Of a DNA stretch of 47,070 nucleotides, positions 35,795 through 44,800 are shown in pieces. How positions within the stretch are numbered: position 1 is the first letter of the stretch; each line of letters begins with the position of its first letter. The stretch covers positions 1-47,070 of the forward strand of contig CBDETG010000061.1 in NCBI GenBank assembly GCA_965242745.1, in the 5' to 3' direction. A program made the translations under genes and the position numbers. Under the pieces are notes generated by a model, which saw only the letters and a list, made by a program, of their open reading frames with translations, made no database searches and was not told where the DNA came from. The stretch comes from JABAAI01 sp965242745. Its GTDB lineage: Bacteria; Spirochaetota; Leptospiria; Leptospirales; Leptonemataceae.

Positions 35795-35879
35795 ATTCGC
35801 CAGGGCCTAAGCCAAGCCTATGTCTGCCAAAATCCTGCCCATTTTGACTGCTCCCGCTCTTTTGTCTGTGAAAATTCGT

Positions 35880-37220
35880 CTAGCCATTAGGAGTACTCTC
35901 CGTCGCTTTTGCCCGGTCTAAGAAAGACCTTTTAGACAAAGTATAAAGCAAAAGCAAAGCCAGCAAAATGCTTAGAATCATATATGCAAGGCTTGCTCCC
36001 AAAGACCAGTAAAGCGCAGCGCCCAGTATAGGCGATAAGGCCCGGGCAAGGTAGGCAAAAGACCGAAACGTCCCCATAGCATAGCCCTGCTTTGCTGGGT
36101 CACTCGTTATACTTGCAAGTGATGCCAAAGAAACCAGCACCAAAGCAGAGGCAAGAGTAAGAAAAAACAAGGCTACTAAAGAAAGCCATACATAGGGAGC
36201 GCTGAGGCCAAAACATATTAAGGGCACGGGAACACAAGCTAAAGCAGCGTAAAGTAGCAGGGATGGCGGCCAGCGCTTGCTCAAAATACGCGCAAGATAG
36301 CCCTGAGCAAAAGTAAAACATAAACCCAGATATAAAAAAAGGAAGGCGATCTCATCGGCCCCCAGCTGAAAGGCAAAGCTATAGTAATAACTGAAACTGA
36401 ATTCGTAGGCGCTGAAGATAAACACATAGAGAAAATGTATCAAGACTACTTCTTTATAGGCTCTCGTAGAAATGCGGCGCAGCATTGCAAAGGGCTTAGA
36501 GATCCATGGCCTTGGATTTGCAGTACGTGCGGCAGTTTCCTGAAACTTCCAGAGATTCAAGCTAAGGCTGAGCAGCGAAAGCAGGCAGGCGCTGAGCGCA
36601 GCTCCGCTAAAGGGATGAACGCCCCAAGAACCCAAGTCCCAGCTTAGGCTCAAGCCCCCGAGCAAAGGCCCCAAGAGAAAGCCTGCGCCAAAGGCTGCGC
36701 CAAGCAGGCCCATAGCTGCTGTGCGTTTTTCTGGGGGGCTCATGTCTGCCATAGCAGCCGAAGCTACTCCCAGATTCCCGCCCATCAAACTGCCAAGAAA
36801 ACGAGCTATGCAAAAGAGACTAAAGCTGGAGGCAAAAAACCAGAGGAGATAGGAAAAAGCAAGGCCCAGGCTGTTCATAAGCAAAACCGGCTTTCGGCCT
36901 ATACGATCAGAAAACCTGCCCCAGTAGGGAGCGACCAAGAATTGGCTTAAGGCATAGAGGGCAGCTATGAGGCCTCCCAACAAAAGCGCATAATGCTCTA
37001 TAGAACGAAAGTCCTGCGGCATAAAGCCTTCCATCCAATGGATGCAGGAATAGAGCCAAGAATCCCATCCTGTCTTAGGAGAAGATAATCCGGGGGAAGG
37101 AAGATAGTATGTAAGTACTGCAGGAATCAGCGGGAAGATGAGACTAAAGGCTGCCAGGTCCAAGGCAAGCATAGTAAATAAGATGAAGGGGGTAGAAGAA
37201 TTGTGCTTTGTATCCGGCAA
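35880..37220 (-). CDS. MFS drug/solute transporter (TetA-like, DHA1 group)
   Basis: A 446-residue polytopic protein with about 12 membrane segments. The loop 2-3 signature GRFSDRIGRKPVLL and the motif GFLLGPLLGG place it in the drug:proton antiporter group. A periplasmic loop of about 45 residues after the first segment (YYLPSPGLSSPKTGW onward) is longer than usual. The substrate is unknown. It lies 65 bases downstream of fusA on the same strand and 85 bases before lpxB. Confidence 0.85.
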   Translation of the reverse strand: MPDTKHNSSTPFILFTMLALDLAAFSLIFPLIPAVLTYYLPSPGLSSPKTGWDSWLYSCIHWMEGFMPQDFRSIEHYALLLGGLIAALYALSQFLVAPYWGRFSDRIGRKPVLLMNSLGLAFSYLLWFFASSFSLFCIARFLGSLMGGNLGVASAAMADMSPPEKRTAAMGLLGAAFGAGFLLGPLLGGLSLSWDLGSWGVHPFSGAALSACLLSLLSLSLNLWKFQETAARTANPRPWISKPFAMLRRISTRAYKEVVLIHFLYVFIFSAYEFSFSYYYSFAFQLGADEIAFLFLYLGLCFTFAQGYLARILSKRWPPSLLLYAALACVPVPLICFGLSAPYVWLSLVALFFLTLASALVLVSLASLASITSDPAKQGYAMGTFRSFAYLARALSPILGAALYWSLGASLAYMILSILLALLLLYTLSKRSFLDRAKATESTPNG

Positions 37221-37285
37221 TGTTTTGGGGAGTATGCGCAGGCCGGCCTTAGCAGGGCCTGCGCGCGGCTACTCGGAAAAGAGGC

Positions 37286-39388
37286 CTACACAGCTGCCTT
37301 CGCTACAACCTCTGAGGCCACGCTGCTGGGCACTTCCTCGTAGTGTGTAAACTGCATAGTATAACTGGCGCGCCCCTGCGTAAAACTGCGTAAATCCGTC
37401 GCATAACCAAACATCTCAGAAAGAGGGACCTCGGCTCGAATAACGCGCGCATTGCCGCGCTGCTCCATAGCCCCTATACGGCCGCGGCGGCGGTTCAGGT
37501 CCCCCACAACATCTCCCATGTAATCCTCAGGCGTAACCACTTCCACAGCCATCGTAGGTTCAAGCAGGACTGCCTTAGCTCTCTTACAAGCGTCTTTGAA
37601 AGCTATGGAGGCCGCCACCTTAAAGGCCATTTCTGAGGAATCCACATCATGGAAAGAACCATCATAGACCTCTGCTTTTAGGTCCACTACTTGATAGCCC
37701 GCCACTACTCCACTACGCATAGCTTCCTGTATGCCCTTGTCTATCGCCGGAATGTACTCACGCGGGATAACGCCGCCTACAATAGAATTGACAAAACTAT
37801 AACCCTTGCCTGCCTCATTAGGAGCGATGCGTAAAAAGCAATGCCCATACTGCCCGCGCCCTCCTGTCTGCTTGATATATTTCCCTTCCTGTTCAACCTC
37901 AGCGCGTATCGTTTCTCTATAGGCCACCTGAGGCTTGCCGACATTCGCCCCTACCTTAAACTCTCTCTTGAGACGATCTACGATGATTTCTAGATGCAGC
38001 TCACCCATACCAGAGATAATAGTCTGGCCTGTTTCATGATCCATTTTTACGCGGAAAGTGGGGTCCTCCTCTGCCAGCCTATTCAAAGCCGTACTCAGCT
38101 TCTCCTGATCAGCGCGCGTGTGGGGCTCAATAGCAAGGTCTATGACAGGATTAGGGAAGGTCATGCTTTCTAGAATGATGGGAGCATCCTCAGAGCACAA
38201 GGTATCCCCCGTGGTCGTTGCCTTGAGGCCTACAGAAGCCGCAATATCGCCCGCATAAATCTTTTCTATCTCTTCTCTATTATTGGCATGCATCTGCAGA
38301 ATACGCCCTACTCTTTCCTTTTTATCCCGTGTGGCATTGAAAATATAAGAACCTTTTGATAAGACTCCAGAATACACGCGAAAATACGTAAGCTTGCCCA
38401 CAAAAGGGTCTGTCATTACTTTGAAAGCAAGCGCAGCAAAGGGCTCTTTGTCATCTGCCCTCCGGACAGCCCTCTCTCCCTGCTCGTTTTCCTGCGCGCT
38501 TCGTATAGGAGGTATGTCCAAAGGAGAAGGCAAATAATCCAAGACAGCATCCAAGAGGGCCTGCACGCCCTTATTCTTAAAGGCTGTGCCGCAAAGCACT
38601 GGAAAGATTTTCATGCCAAGAGTACCTATGCGTATGGCCTTCTTGAGATCCGGTACGTTTAATTCCCCGTCTTCCAAGTATTTTTCTAATAAAGCATCAT
38701 CGCATTCTGCGGCCGCCTCCATAAGCTTGGAACGATATGTCTCAGCCTGCCTGCGCAGCTCTTCAGGAATCTCTTCATATGTAAATTTGGCGCCCAGCTC
38801 TTCGCCGCTCCACAAAATGGCGCGGTTTTCTACTAAATCCACAACGCCCTTGAAATCCGACTCACTCCCTATAGGCAGCTGTATCGCCACAGCATTCGCC
38901 CCCAGGCGCTCGCGTATAGAATCGAAGGAGAAAAAGAAATCAGCCCCCATCCGGTCCATCTTGTTAATAAAGCAAATGCGGGGCACGCCATAGCGATCCG
39001 CCTGACGCCATACCGTTTCTGTTTGAGGCTCCACGCCGGCTACGCCATCATAAACAGCAACAGCGCCATCCAGTACCCGCAAAGAACGCTCCACTTCTAC
39101 CGTAAAGTCCACATGGCCTGGAGTATCAATAATGTTGATCCTGTGCTTATCACGATTGTCATCAGAGCCTGTCCAGAATGTAGTAGTCGCAGCAGAAGTA
39201 ATTGTAATTCCGCGCTCCTTTTCCTGCTCCATCCAATCCATTTCTGCAGCGCCTTCATGCACCTCGCCAATTTTATAGGTACGGCCGGTGTAATAGAGGA
39301 TACGTTCGGTAGTCGTTGTTTTCCCGGCGTCAATATGAGCCATAATGCCTATATTACGCGTTTTTTCTAAAGAAACAGAACGTGACAT
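37286..39388 (-). CDS. fusA: Elongation factor G
   Basis: The GTPase that drives translocation on the ribosome. It is 700 residues, full length. G1 is AHIDAGKTTTTERILYYTG, G2/G3 regions are GITITSAATT and DTPGHVDFTVEVERSLR, and G4 is FINKMDRMGADF. Domain IV includes GRGQYGHCFL and GVVAGYQVVDLKAEVYDGSFH. It is the third gene of the rpsL-rpsG-fusA cluster. The usual tuf gene does not follow; an MFS transporter does. Confidence 0.98.
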   Translation of the reverse strand: MSRSVSLEKTRNIGIMAHIDAGKTTTTERILYYTGRTYKIGEVHEGAAEMDWMEQEKERGITITSAATTTFWTGSDDNRDKHRINIIDTPGHVDFTVEVERSLRVLDGAVAVYDGVAGVEPQTETVWRQADRYGVPRICFINKMDRMGADFFFSFDSIRERLGANAVAIQLPIGSESDFKGVVDLVENRAILWSGEELGAKFTYEEIPEELRRQAETYRSKLMEAAAECDDALLEKYLEDGELNVPDLKKAIRIGTLGMKIFPVLCGTAFKNKGVQALLDAVLDYLPSPLDIPPIRSAQENEQGERAVRRADDKEPFAALAFKVMTDPFVGKLTYFRVYSGVLSKGSYIFNATRDKKERVGRILQMHANNREEIEKIYAGDIAASVGLKATTTGDTLCSEDAPIILESMTFPNPVIDLAIEPHTRADQEKLSTALNRLAEEDPTFRVKMDHETGQTIISGMGELHLEIIVDRLKREFKVGANVGKPQVAYRETIRAEVEQEGKYIKQTGGRGQYGHCFLRIAPNEAGKGYSFVNSIVGGVIPREYIPAIDKGIQEAMRSGVVAGYQVVDLKAEVYDGSFHDVDSSEMAFKVAASIAFKDACKRAKAVLLEPTMAVEVVTPEDYMGDVVGDLNRRRGRIGAMEQRGNARVIRAEVPLSEMFGYATDLRSFTQGRASYTMQFTHYEEVPSSVASEVVAKAAV

Positions 39389-39412
39389 GTCTTTCCTATT
39401 TGCAAAATTATG

Positions 39413-39898
39413 CTACCAGCGATAATGGCTGAAGGCCTTGTTGGCATCTGCCATACGGCGCGTATCATTACGCTTTTTCATAGCCCCGCCCTGCCCTTTT
39501 AGCGCATCCATGATTTCCCCTGCCAGGCGCAAAGACATGCCCTTCTCTTTACGTTGCCGTGCATAAGCAACAAGCCATCGTATGGCGAGCGCGCGCATCC
39601 TTTCGGGCCGCACCTCACGCGGAACCTGGTATGTCATCCCGCCTACTCTCCGAGAACGGACCTCTACGCTCGGCTTGATTTGATCTAGGGCCTTATGGAA
39701 AAGCTGTAGAGTATCTCCGCCCCTTTTCCCCGATTCTTTTTCCTGAACTATGCTAAGGGCTTGATAAAAAACACGCTGGGCAAGGAACTTTTTCCCATCT
39801 TTCATCATAAAATTGATTACCCGCGCAGCAGTCTCATCGTTATAGATCGGGTCCGTGGCAATTTTGCGCAGATGAGTTTTTCCTTTACGACGCGACAT
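39413..39898 (-). CDS. rpsG: 30S ribosomal protein S7
   Basis: 161 residues, starting MSRRKGKTHLRKIATDPIYND. The family segments GGDTLQLFHKALDQIKPSVE, RRVGGMTYQVPREVRPER and the C-terminal KRNDTRRMADANKAFSHYRW are all present. The ATG at 39898 is preferred over an in-frame TTG two codons upstream. It nucleates assembly of the 30S head. It lies 24 bases before fusA. Confidence 0.97.
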   Translation of the reverse strand: MSRRKGKTHLRKIATDPIYNDETAARVINFMMKDGKKFLAQRVFYQALSIVQEKESGKRGGDTLQLFHKALDQIKPSVEVRSRRVGGMTYQVPREVRPERMRALAIRWLVAYARQRKEKGMSLRLAGEIMDALKGQGGAMKKRNDTRRMADANKAFSHYRW

Positions 39899-39919
39899 TA
39901 GCAAAACATAAGTGAGGGA

Positions 39920-40294
39920 TCAAGCCTTCGGCCTTTTAGCTCCATATTTGGAACGGGCCTGATGTTTCTTTTCTACGCCCAGGGTATCCAAAGCACCGCG
40001 CACGATATGATAGCGCACGCCTGGCAAATCCTTTACGCGCCCCCCGCGCACAAGCACTACATTATGTTCCTGAAGATTATGCCCTTCTCCCGGTATATAA
40101 GCAGTGACCTCTATGCCGGTAGTAAGACGGACCCTTGCAACCTTGCGCAATGCGGAATTAGGCTTTTTAGGAGTAAAGGTCATCACCCTTGTGCAAACCC
40201 CGCGGCGCTGGGGAGACGATAGCAAGGCGGGAGACTTTGTCTTGGACTTGTAAGCCTTGCGTCCCTTACGTATAAGCTGATTAATGGTAGGCAT
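39920..40294 (-). CDS. rpsL: 30S ribosomal protein S12
   Basis: 124 residues, starting MPTINQLIRKGRK; a longer frame upstream to 40366 is not S12-like. It has TPKKPNSALRKVARVRLT and RGGRVKDLPGVRYH, with lysines at the two positions whose change usually gives streptomycin resistance, so these sites look wild type. It is the first gene of the str-type cluster. No rpoC lies upstream, unlike the common rpoBC-rpsL order. Confidence 0.98.
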   Translation of the reverse strand: MPTINQLIRKGRKAYKSKTKSPALLSSPQRRGVCTRVMTFTPKKPNSALRKVARVRLTTGIEVTAYIPGEGHNLQEHNVVLVRGGRVKDLPGVRYHIVRGALDTLGVEKKHQARSKYGAKRPKA

Positions 40295-40674
40295 AAGTTC
40301 TACTGCACAAGACCCAGAGGGCACGGCTATATGACGCCATATTATTGGGGGCGCTAATTTTGGCAAGCTTTATTTGCAAAGCTGCCAACTCAATCTGACT
40401 AGGACAAAATAATGCAAAAATGATGCAGCGCTTACGAGGCGGCAGCTAACGTAAACTCTATGCGCAGGATGGAAGGAGCAGCCGGGAGTTTCGCCAGCCT
40501 TGCTAAAAGCGCCCTGGTCAGATTGAAGGTGCAGGTCTTACAAAATCCGTATTCTTCAGTTTCACTTAAAACTTAATCATTCAGCTAAGTAATGATTCTA
40601 CAAATAGCATAGAAAACTATTCCTACTTTTGAGACTGGCTCTAAAATGGATTCTATAACCGCAGTCATTTTATA
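40295..40674. other. Region upstream of rpsL with an element fragment
   Basis: About 380 bases with no supported gene. It contains AATCATT/AATGATT as an inverted repeat (about 40574-40593). It also holds TTTGAGACTGGCTCTAA at 40628-40644, which matches 16 of 17 bases of the left end of the pheS-pheT element in inverse orientation. The rpsL promoter must lie here, but I could not pick a convincing one. Confidence 0.45.
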
Positions 40675-41019
40675 CTAATTCATTCTAGAGTAATGATCCA
40701 TGTACTCACAGAATAAAGCCAAACTTACTAAAATAATAAGTACAACAAAAATGATATAGTTATAGGGAAACAAAGGCTCATAAAACAATAACATAAAAAA
40801 ACATAATATTGGCGTAATAAACATAAACAAGGTCTCAAATAAATCTTGCCTGGCTTTAAGAAAAGCTAAATACATATTCTTTTTCATTTCTCTATCAATT
40901 CCTCCACTCAAGGGATTCTTACTAGAAGGGGGCATAAAACGACATCCTTCAAAATACGAAGTCAAAACCGCATTACTCAACAATACTGTAAAATTGTCCA
41001 CTAATATTTTTAGAGCCAT
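40675..41019 (-). CDS. Small membrane protein of unknown function
   Basis: A 114-residue protein with two hydrophobic segments at about residues 60-80 and 86-103 (LFMFITPILCFFMLLFY, YIIFVVLIILVSLALFC), followed by a short tail. The first 50 residues are soluble. No family was recognised. It is more AT-rich than its neighbours and sits in an accessory zone between the str cluster and the lipoprotein leader, which suggests acquisition. There is no strong ribosome binding site. Confidence 0.5.
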   Translation of the reverse strand: MALKILVDNFTVLLSNAVLTSYFEGCRFMPPSSKNPLSGGIDREMKKNMYLAFLKARQDLFETLFMFITPILCFFMLLFYEPLFPYNYIIFVVLIILVSLALFCEYMDHYSRMN

Positions 41020-41229
41020 TTTTTGATAAGAGGATCAAACGCTTCCTGAATCTGAGGATGGCAAGCAAGCTTGCTATGCCTGATCATATGCCTGCCCCTT
41101 TCCATGTCCCAGCCGCCCATTAAGACGCTCCCAAAAATACGCCATTACAACACAAACGCCGCCTATCCACACATTGCCCTTAGCTCAAAAATTCATCATA
41201 AAAAGAGTAAATTTTTTTCTAAAAAAAGT

Positions 41230-41258
41230 TTGACATATATTTTCTATAGCGCTATAAT
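41230..41258 (+). promoter_or_regulatory. Perfect consensus sigma-70 promoter
   Basis: TTGACA (41230-41235) and TATAAT (41253-41258) are separated by exactly 17 bases, preceded by A/T tracts (41205-41228) like an UP element. It points to the short leader ORF and the giant lipoprotein. Transcription would begin near 41265. Confidence 0.85.
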
Positions 41259-41309
41259 AGCTCGGGTTTGTTTTCATCATAACAAGGGGACACACAAGCG
41301 CTTGAGAAG

Positions 41310-41516
41310 GCGCCGTATTTAGGAGGCATAGATATGCAAAACAAATTCACATGGAACAAAGCCATTGCTCAACTCTCACAGTCACGTAAAAAGACGCCAT
41401 ACTTAGGTGGCATAGCTAAGAAACTTACTCTTCATCTCAGATGGGGAATCATACAGCCGCTGGACAAGACGCCGTATTTAAGAGGCATAGATATGCAAAA
41501 CAAGTCTTTAGGACTT
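41310..41516 (+). repeat. Three degenerate direct repeats of a ribosome-binding-site/start cassette
   Basis: GCCGTATTTAGGAGGCATAG (from 41312), GCCATACTTAGGTGGCATAG (from 41396) and GCCGTATTTAAGAGGCATAG (from 41471). The first and third continue ATATGCAAAACAA and carry an ATG (41334 and 41493) in the same reading frame behind a purine-rich site, giving nested possible starts. The second has lost the ATG. Confidence 0.65.
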
Positions 41517-41822
41517 GTGAAGTGCAGAATTCCTCGAGCATTCTGCCAAAGCACATTTAGAAAAACCACATCCCAACTCAAAGGAGACATCACAGACTCG
41601 CATGGCAAAGCCCACAGTACACCTGAGCCCCTGCGCCAATGTGACATAATGCGGCGCCCAGACTCTGCCTACTACAACCCCCGCCCCAGTCATATGCAAC
41701 CGTACGCCACATACACCAAGCTTGCACGACATAATGCAAGGCCCTGCGCCGGTTACTACAACAAGGCCCAGCCAAGCCTACAGCGTCCCATTACCCCCCC
41801 CCCCCCCCCCCCATCTCTCTGA
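41334..41822 (+). CDS. Leader ORF with repeated PYLxGI motifs and a terminal proline run
   Basis: A 162-codon frame with an excellent start: AGGAGG at 41321-41326, seven bases before ATG 41334, below a perfect promoter. The translation is low-complexity and has no recognised family. KTPYLGGIAKK and KTPYLRGIDMQNK repeat a motif that is also encoded just before the start codon (KAPYLGGIDMQNK). The middle includes sequence related to the 122-bp array (DIMRRPDSA). The end is a proline run encoded by 19 C (41794-41812), then a stop at 41822. There is no signal peptide. One added C would fuse it in frame to the lipoprotein at 41900. It may be a translated leader rather than a functional protein. 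Confidence 0.5.
   Translation: MQNKFTWNKAIAQLSQSRKKTPYLGGIAKKLTLHLRWGIIQPLDKTPYLRGIDMQNKSLGLVKCRIPRAFCQSTFRKTTSQLKGDITDSHGKAHSTPEPLRQCDIMRRPDSAYYNPRPSHMQPYATYTKLARHNARPCAGYYNKAQPSLQRPITPPPPPPSL
41498..41548 (-). repeat. Fragment of the pheS-pheT hairpin element
   Basis: Read on the minus strand, ATTCTGCACTTCACAAG, a loop and CTTGT match 26680-26712. The stem ACAAGCC/GGCTTGT there is ACAAGTC/GACTTGT here, a base-pair-preserving change, with loop ATAAA versus CTAAA. Looser similarity continues to 41548. A further GCAGAAT/ATTCTGC hairpin lies at 41524-41546. Confidence 0.7.
41642..41790. repeat. Degenerate relatives of the 122-bp array unit
   Basis: GACATAATGCGGCGCCCAGA followed by CTCTGCCTACTACAAC (from 41643), and again CGACATAATGC and TTACTACAACAAGGCCC (from 41727), match segments of the array at 32.2-32.8 kb. 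Spacing here is about 85 bases and the copies are diverged. Confidence 0.6.
41794..41812 (+). repeat. Homopolymer of 19 C, likely contingency tract
   Basis: Nineteen consecutive C lie 87 bases before the lipoprotein start and inside the leader ORF. A seven-G run follows at 41833-41839. Tracts of this length slip readily during replication. The bases between the tract and ATG 41900 hold no stop codon in the lipoprotein frame, so tract length decides whether the leader ORF stops or fuses. Confidence 0.85.
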
Positions 41823-41899
41823 TCAGACAGGAGGGGGGGCTAAGGCGCCGCATCTCTAACAAAACTATTCCCTTAAGCTTGCTTGCGAGGTGCAAAAGA

Positions 41900-44800
41900 A
41901 TGAAACATATATCCCGTCTCTACGTCTACGTCATCCTGATACATCTACTCTTCCTTAGCTCACAATGCAGCGACACGGACTCCGGCCTCTGTGGAAACAA
42001 TGCCTTTGCAGACCCAGACTTTGGATGTATGCCCTTTGCTGTCCAAAACCTGCGAAGGGAGATGGACCCTGAGCACCCCACTAACCCAAAAAAGTTCTTC
42101 CTCAAATGGGATGAGGCTCCTGGAGGTCCGGAACATATGCGAGACTCAACATATATACAAAAATACAAGATCGAAAAAGGAACGGCAAGTTTCACGGGCG
42201 AAGAAATTCTTTGGGAGGGAAGCCAGACTATGCTAGAAAGCCTCGAGCTCAACATGCCTATGGATATGGAAGATGCTTCTACCGAACTCTACTATTACTT
42301 TCGTGTCACTGCTTGCAGCGCCCATGGCTGTGGGAAATTCAGTAAGCCCCTCGAAATACTCTTTGGCCACGCCCCGCCAGAACTTAGCGGCGTCAAGGTC
42401 AATGGCCAAAAGCTATTCAGCTCCTCTGCTGGTGTCACAAGAAATGATTATCGAATCACATGGGAACATTCTCCCGATGTCAAAGAAAACACAGAGCGCA
42501 TCTTCTACAAGCTCCGAGACAGCGCAGACGACTCTGTTTCTACTATAAAAGGCAAGCTGGAGCTCCATCGCAGCTCTCATCCCTACGGCTATAGCTACCA
42601 AAAATTCCTTCGCACCTGCAAAAGCACTCCCAAAAAGGATCTCTGCGGCCCATGGTCTGTGCCCTTCCAAGTCTCTGTGGACCTGCCTGCTCCCTCTTCT
42701 GACAATTTGACCCTTTTCGTAGTGGGCGCTTTGGTCTCTGTGGACCTGCCTGCCTCTTCTGCAGAAGGCCTGCGCTTAGCCTCCTCTGAGCGTATACAGG
42801 GGGACAGGCGCATCGCCTATGACCATGCTTATATTCTGACTATGTCTGCCCCTGCCTCGCTGCAAGCAAACGTTGCCTCCTATGAGCTTCAGGAAAGTAG
42901 CAGCAGTGATGACGGAAATGTCTGGAGCGACTGGGCTGCTGTGCCTCTTGTCTCAGGCAGCAGCCATGCCTTTGTCGGCAAGCAGGATGGGGATTATGCC
43001 TACAGCCTGCGCTTCTGTCCCCCTGGCGAAGGCGCTCGCTGCAGCGACTGGAGCGGCGCTATCCTGAGCATCAAAGTCATAAGTATTCCTCCTCCTGCCC
43101 ATAGCGATGGGGCAGAGCCCGCAAGCCATGACGGCAGCTACAATCTAGTCTGGGAAGCATCTACAGGAGCGCCTCTTGGTACATACCATATCCTAAATGG
43201 AAAGCTGCTCAAACAAACGCTTCACTTACACAATCTGACACGCACGAGAAAGCCCACCACATCTACAAATACTCCTCAGAACCTTTTCTATGATCTAAAG
43301 CTGTGTCTTGAAAGTAAAAAAGCATGCAGCGCCCTCACTCGTTACGAAATCACAATCCAGAAGCTCACAAGCCCTGCCGCCTTCAGCACGAACTTCAGTA
43401 AGCGCTACTTTGGCCAGCCCGCCAGGCTCAGCTGGGAAAGAGTCACAGGCGCTTTGGAATACAGGTTTGAAGGCAGCGAAGGCTGCGCCCCCCTTGCTAC
43501 TCAGGCGCAGGGCTTGCTTGATACGCAGACTATGGATGTCCCGCCGGAATATGGGAGCAGCGACAGAACCTGTACATATAGAATCCAAGCCTGCGCCGGC
43601 AGCTCTGCTACGCTTGTCTGCAGCAGTTGGAGCCCTCCCGTGAGCATTGCCTACAAGCCCCTCGGCGTCCCCGTGCTTAGGCACAGCCAGAGCGGGCAGC
43701 ACGGCAATAAATCCTATGACGGCAAATATTTCTTAAGCTGGGAAGCAGTGGATGGCGCCGCCCGTTACCAGTTTGAAGAAGCCCCCGCTGGCAGCACAGC
43801 CACGCACGATCTCGCAAGCCCCAGGTACCCCAGCGCCGCCTTGCTGAGCCAGGAGCCGGGCCGCTACGCATACATGGCCCGTGCCTGCTCCCAGACAGCA
43901 GCTGCAGACCCCAGCGATGCCAGCTGCAGCGCCTGGTCAGCTTCCTATAGCGTGAGCGTGGAGGCGCTCCCCGCCCCAGAGGACTTCGCCATCAGCCCCG
44001 ACCCAAGTGATGTATCCCTATCTGCAAAAGAGCGCACATCCTACAACGAGGCGGCGGCCTTCAGCTGGTCTGCCGTAACGGGCGCAAAGTCCTATATAAT
44101 AGAAGAAAGCGCAGACGGCGGAACAAACTGGGCCACAGCTGCAAACGTAGATGAGCCCACACGCAGCGCAGGCATCACAAAAAGCCTGCCTGCCAGCGGC
44201 ACAAACAGCTACATTTACAGAATCAAGGCTTGCGCAGCATCCGGCGGCGCAGGCCCTTGCAGCCCGCCTACGGGGAGCAGCGATCTGCTGAAGCTCCACT
44301 TTCGCCTTAGCCTTGGCCAGCCCGCCAGCTTTGCGATTTCAAGTATGAGCCTTTTTGCAGGGCAGAGCTACGACATAAGCTGGGATGCGGTAGCTGATAC
44401 AGAACGCTATGAGCTGGCCCGTTGTGAGGCCTCTTGTGATGACGACGAAAATTGGTCTGTTATAGAAGAAGGCCTTGGCGCATCTCCCAAGAGCATAAGC
44501 TCCCAGAACAGTGATGCAGGCAAGCGCTACAGCTACAGGCTGCGCGCCTGCCCCTTTGCAGCTACAAGCAATGACCTCGGCTGCAGCGCCTGGTCAGCTT
44601 CCTATAGCGTGAGCGTGGAGGCGCTCCCCGCCCCAGAGGACTTCGCCATCAGCCCCGACCCAAGTGATGTATCCCTATCTGCAAAAGAGCGCACATCCTA
44701 CAACGAGGCGGCGGCCTTCAGCTGGTCTGCCGTAACGGGCGCAAAGTCCTATATAATAGAAGAAAGCGCAGACGGCGGAACAAACTGGGCCACAGCTGCA

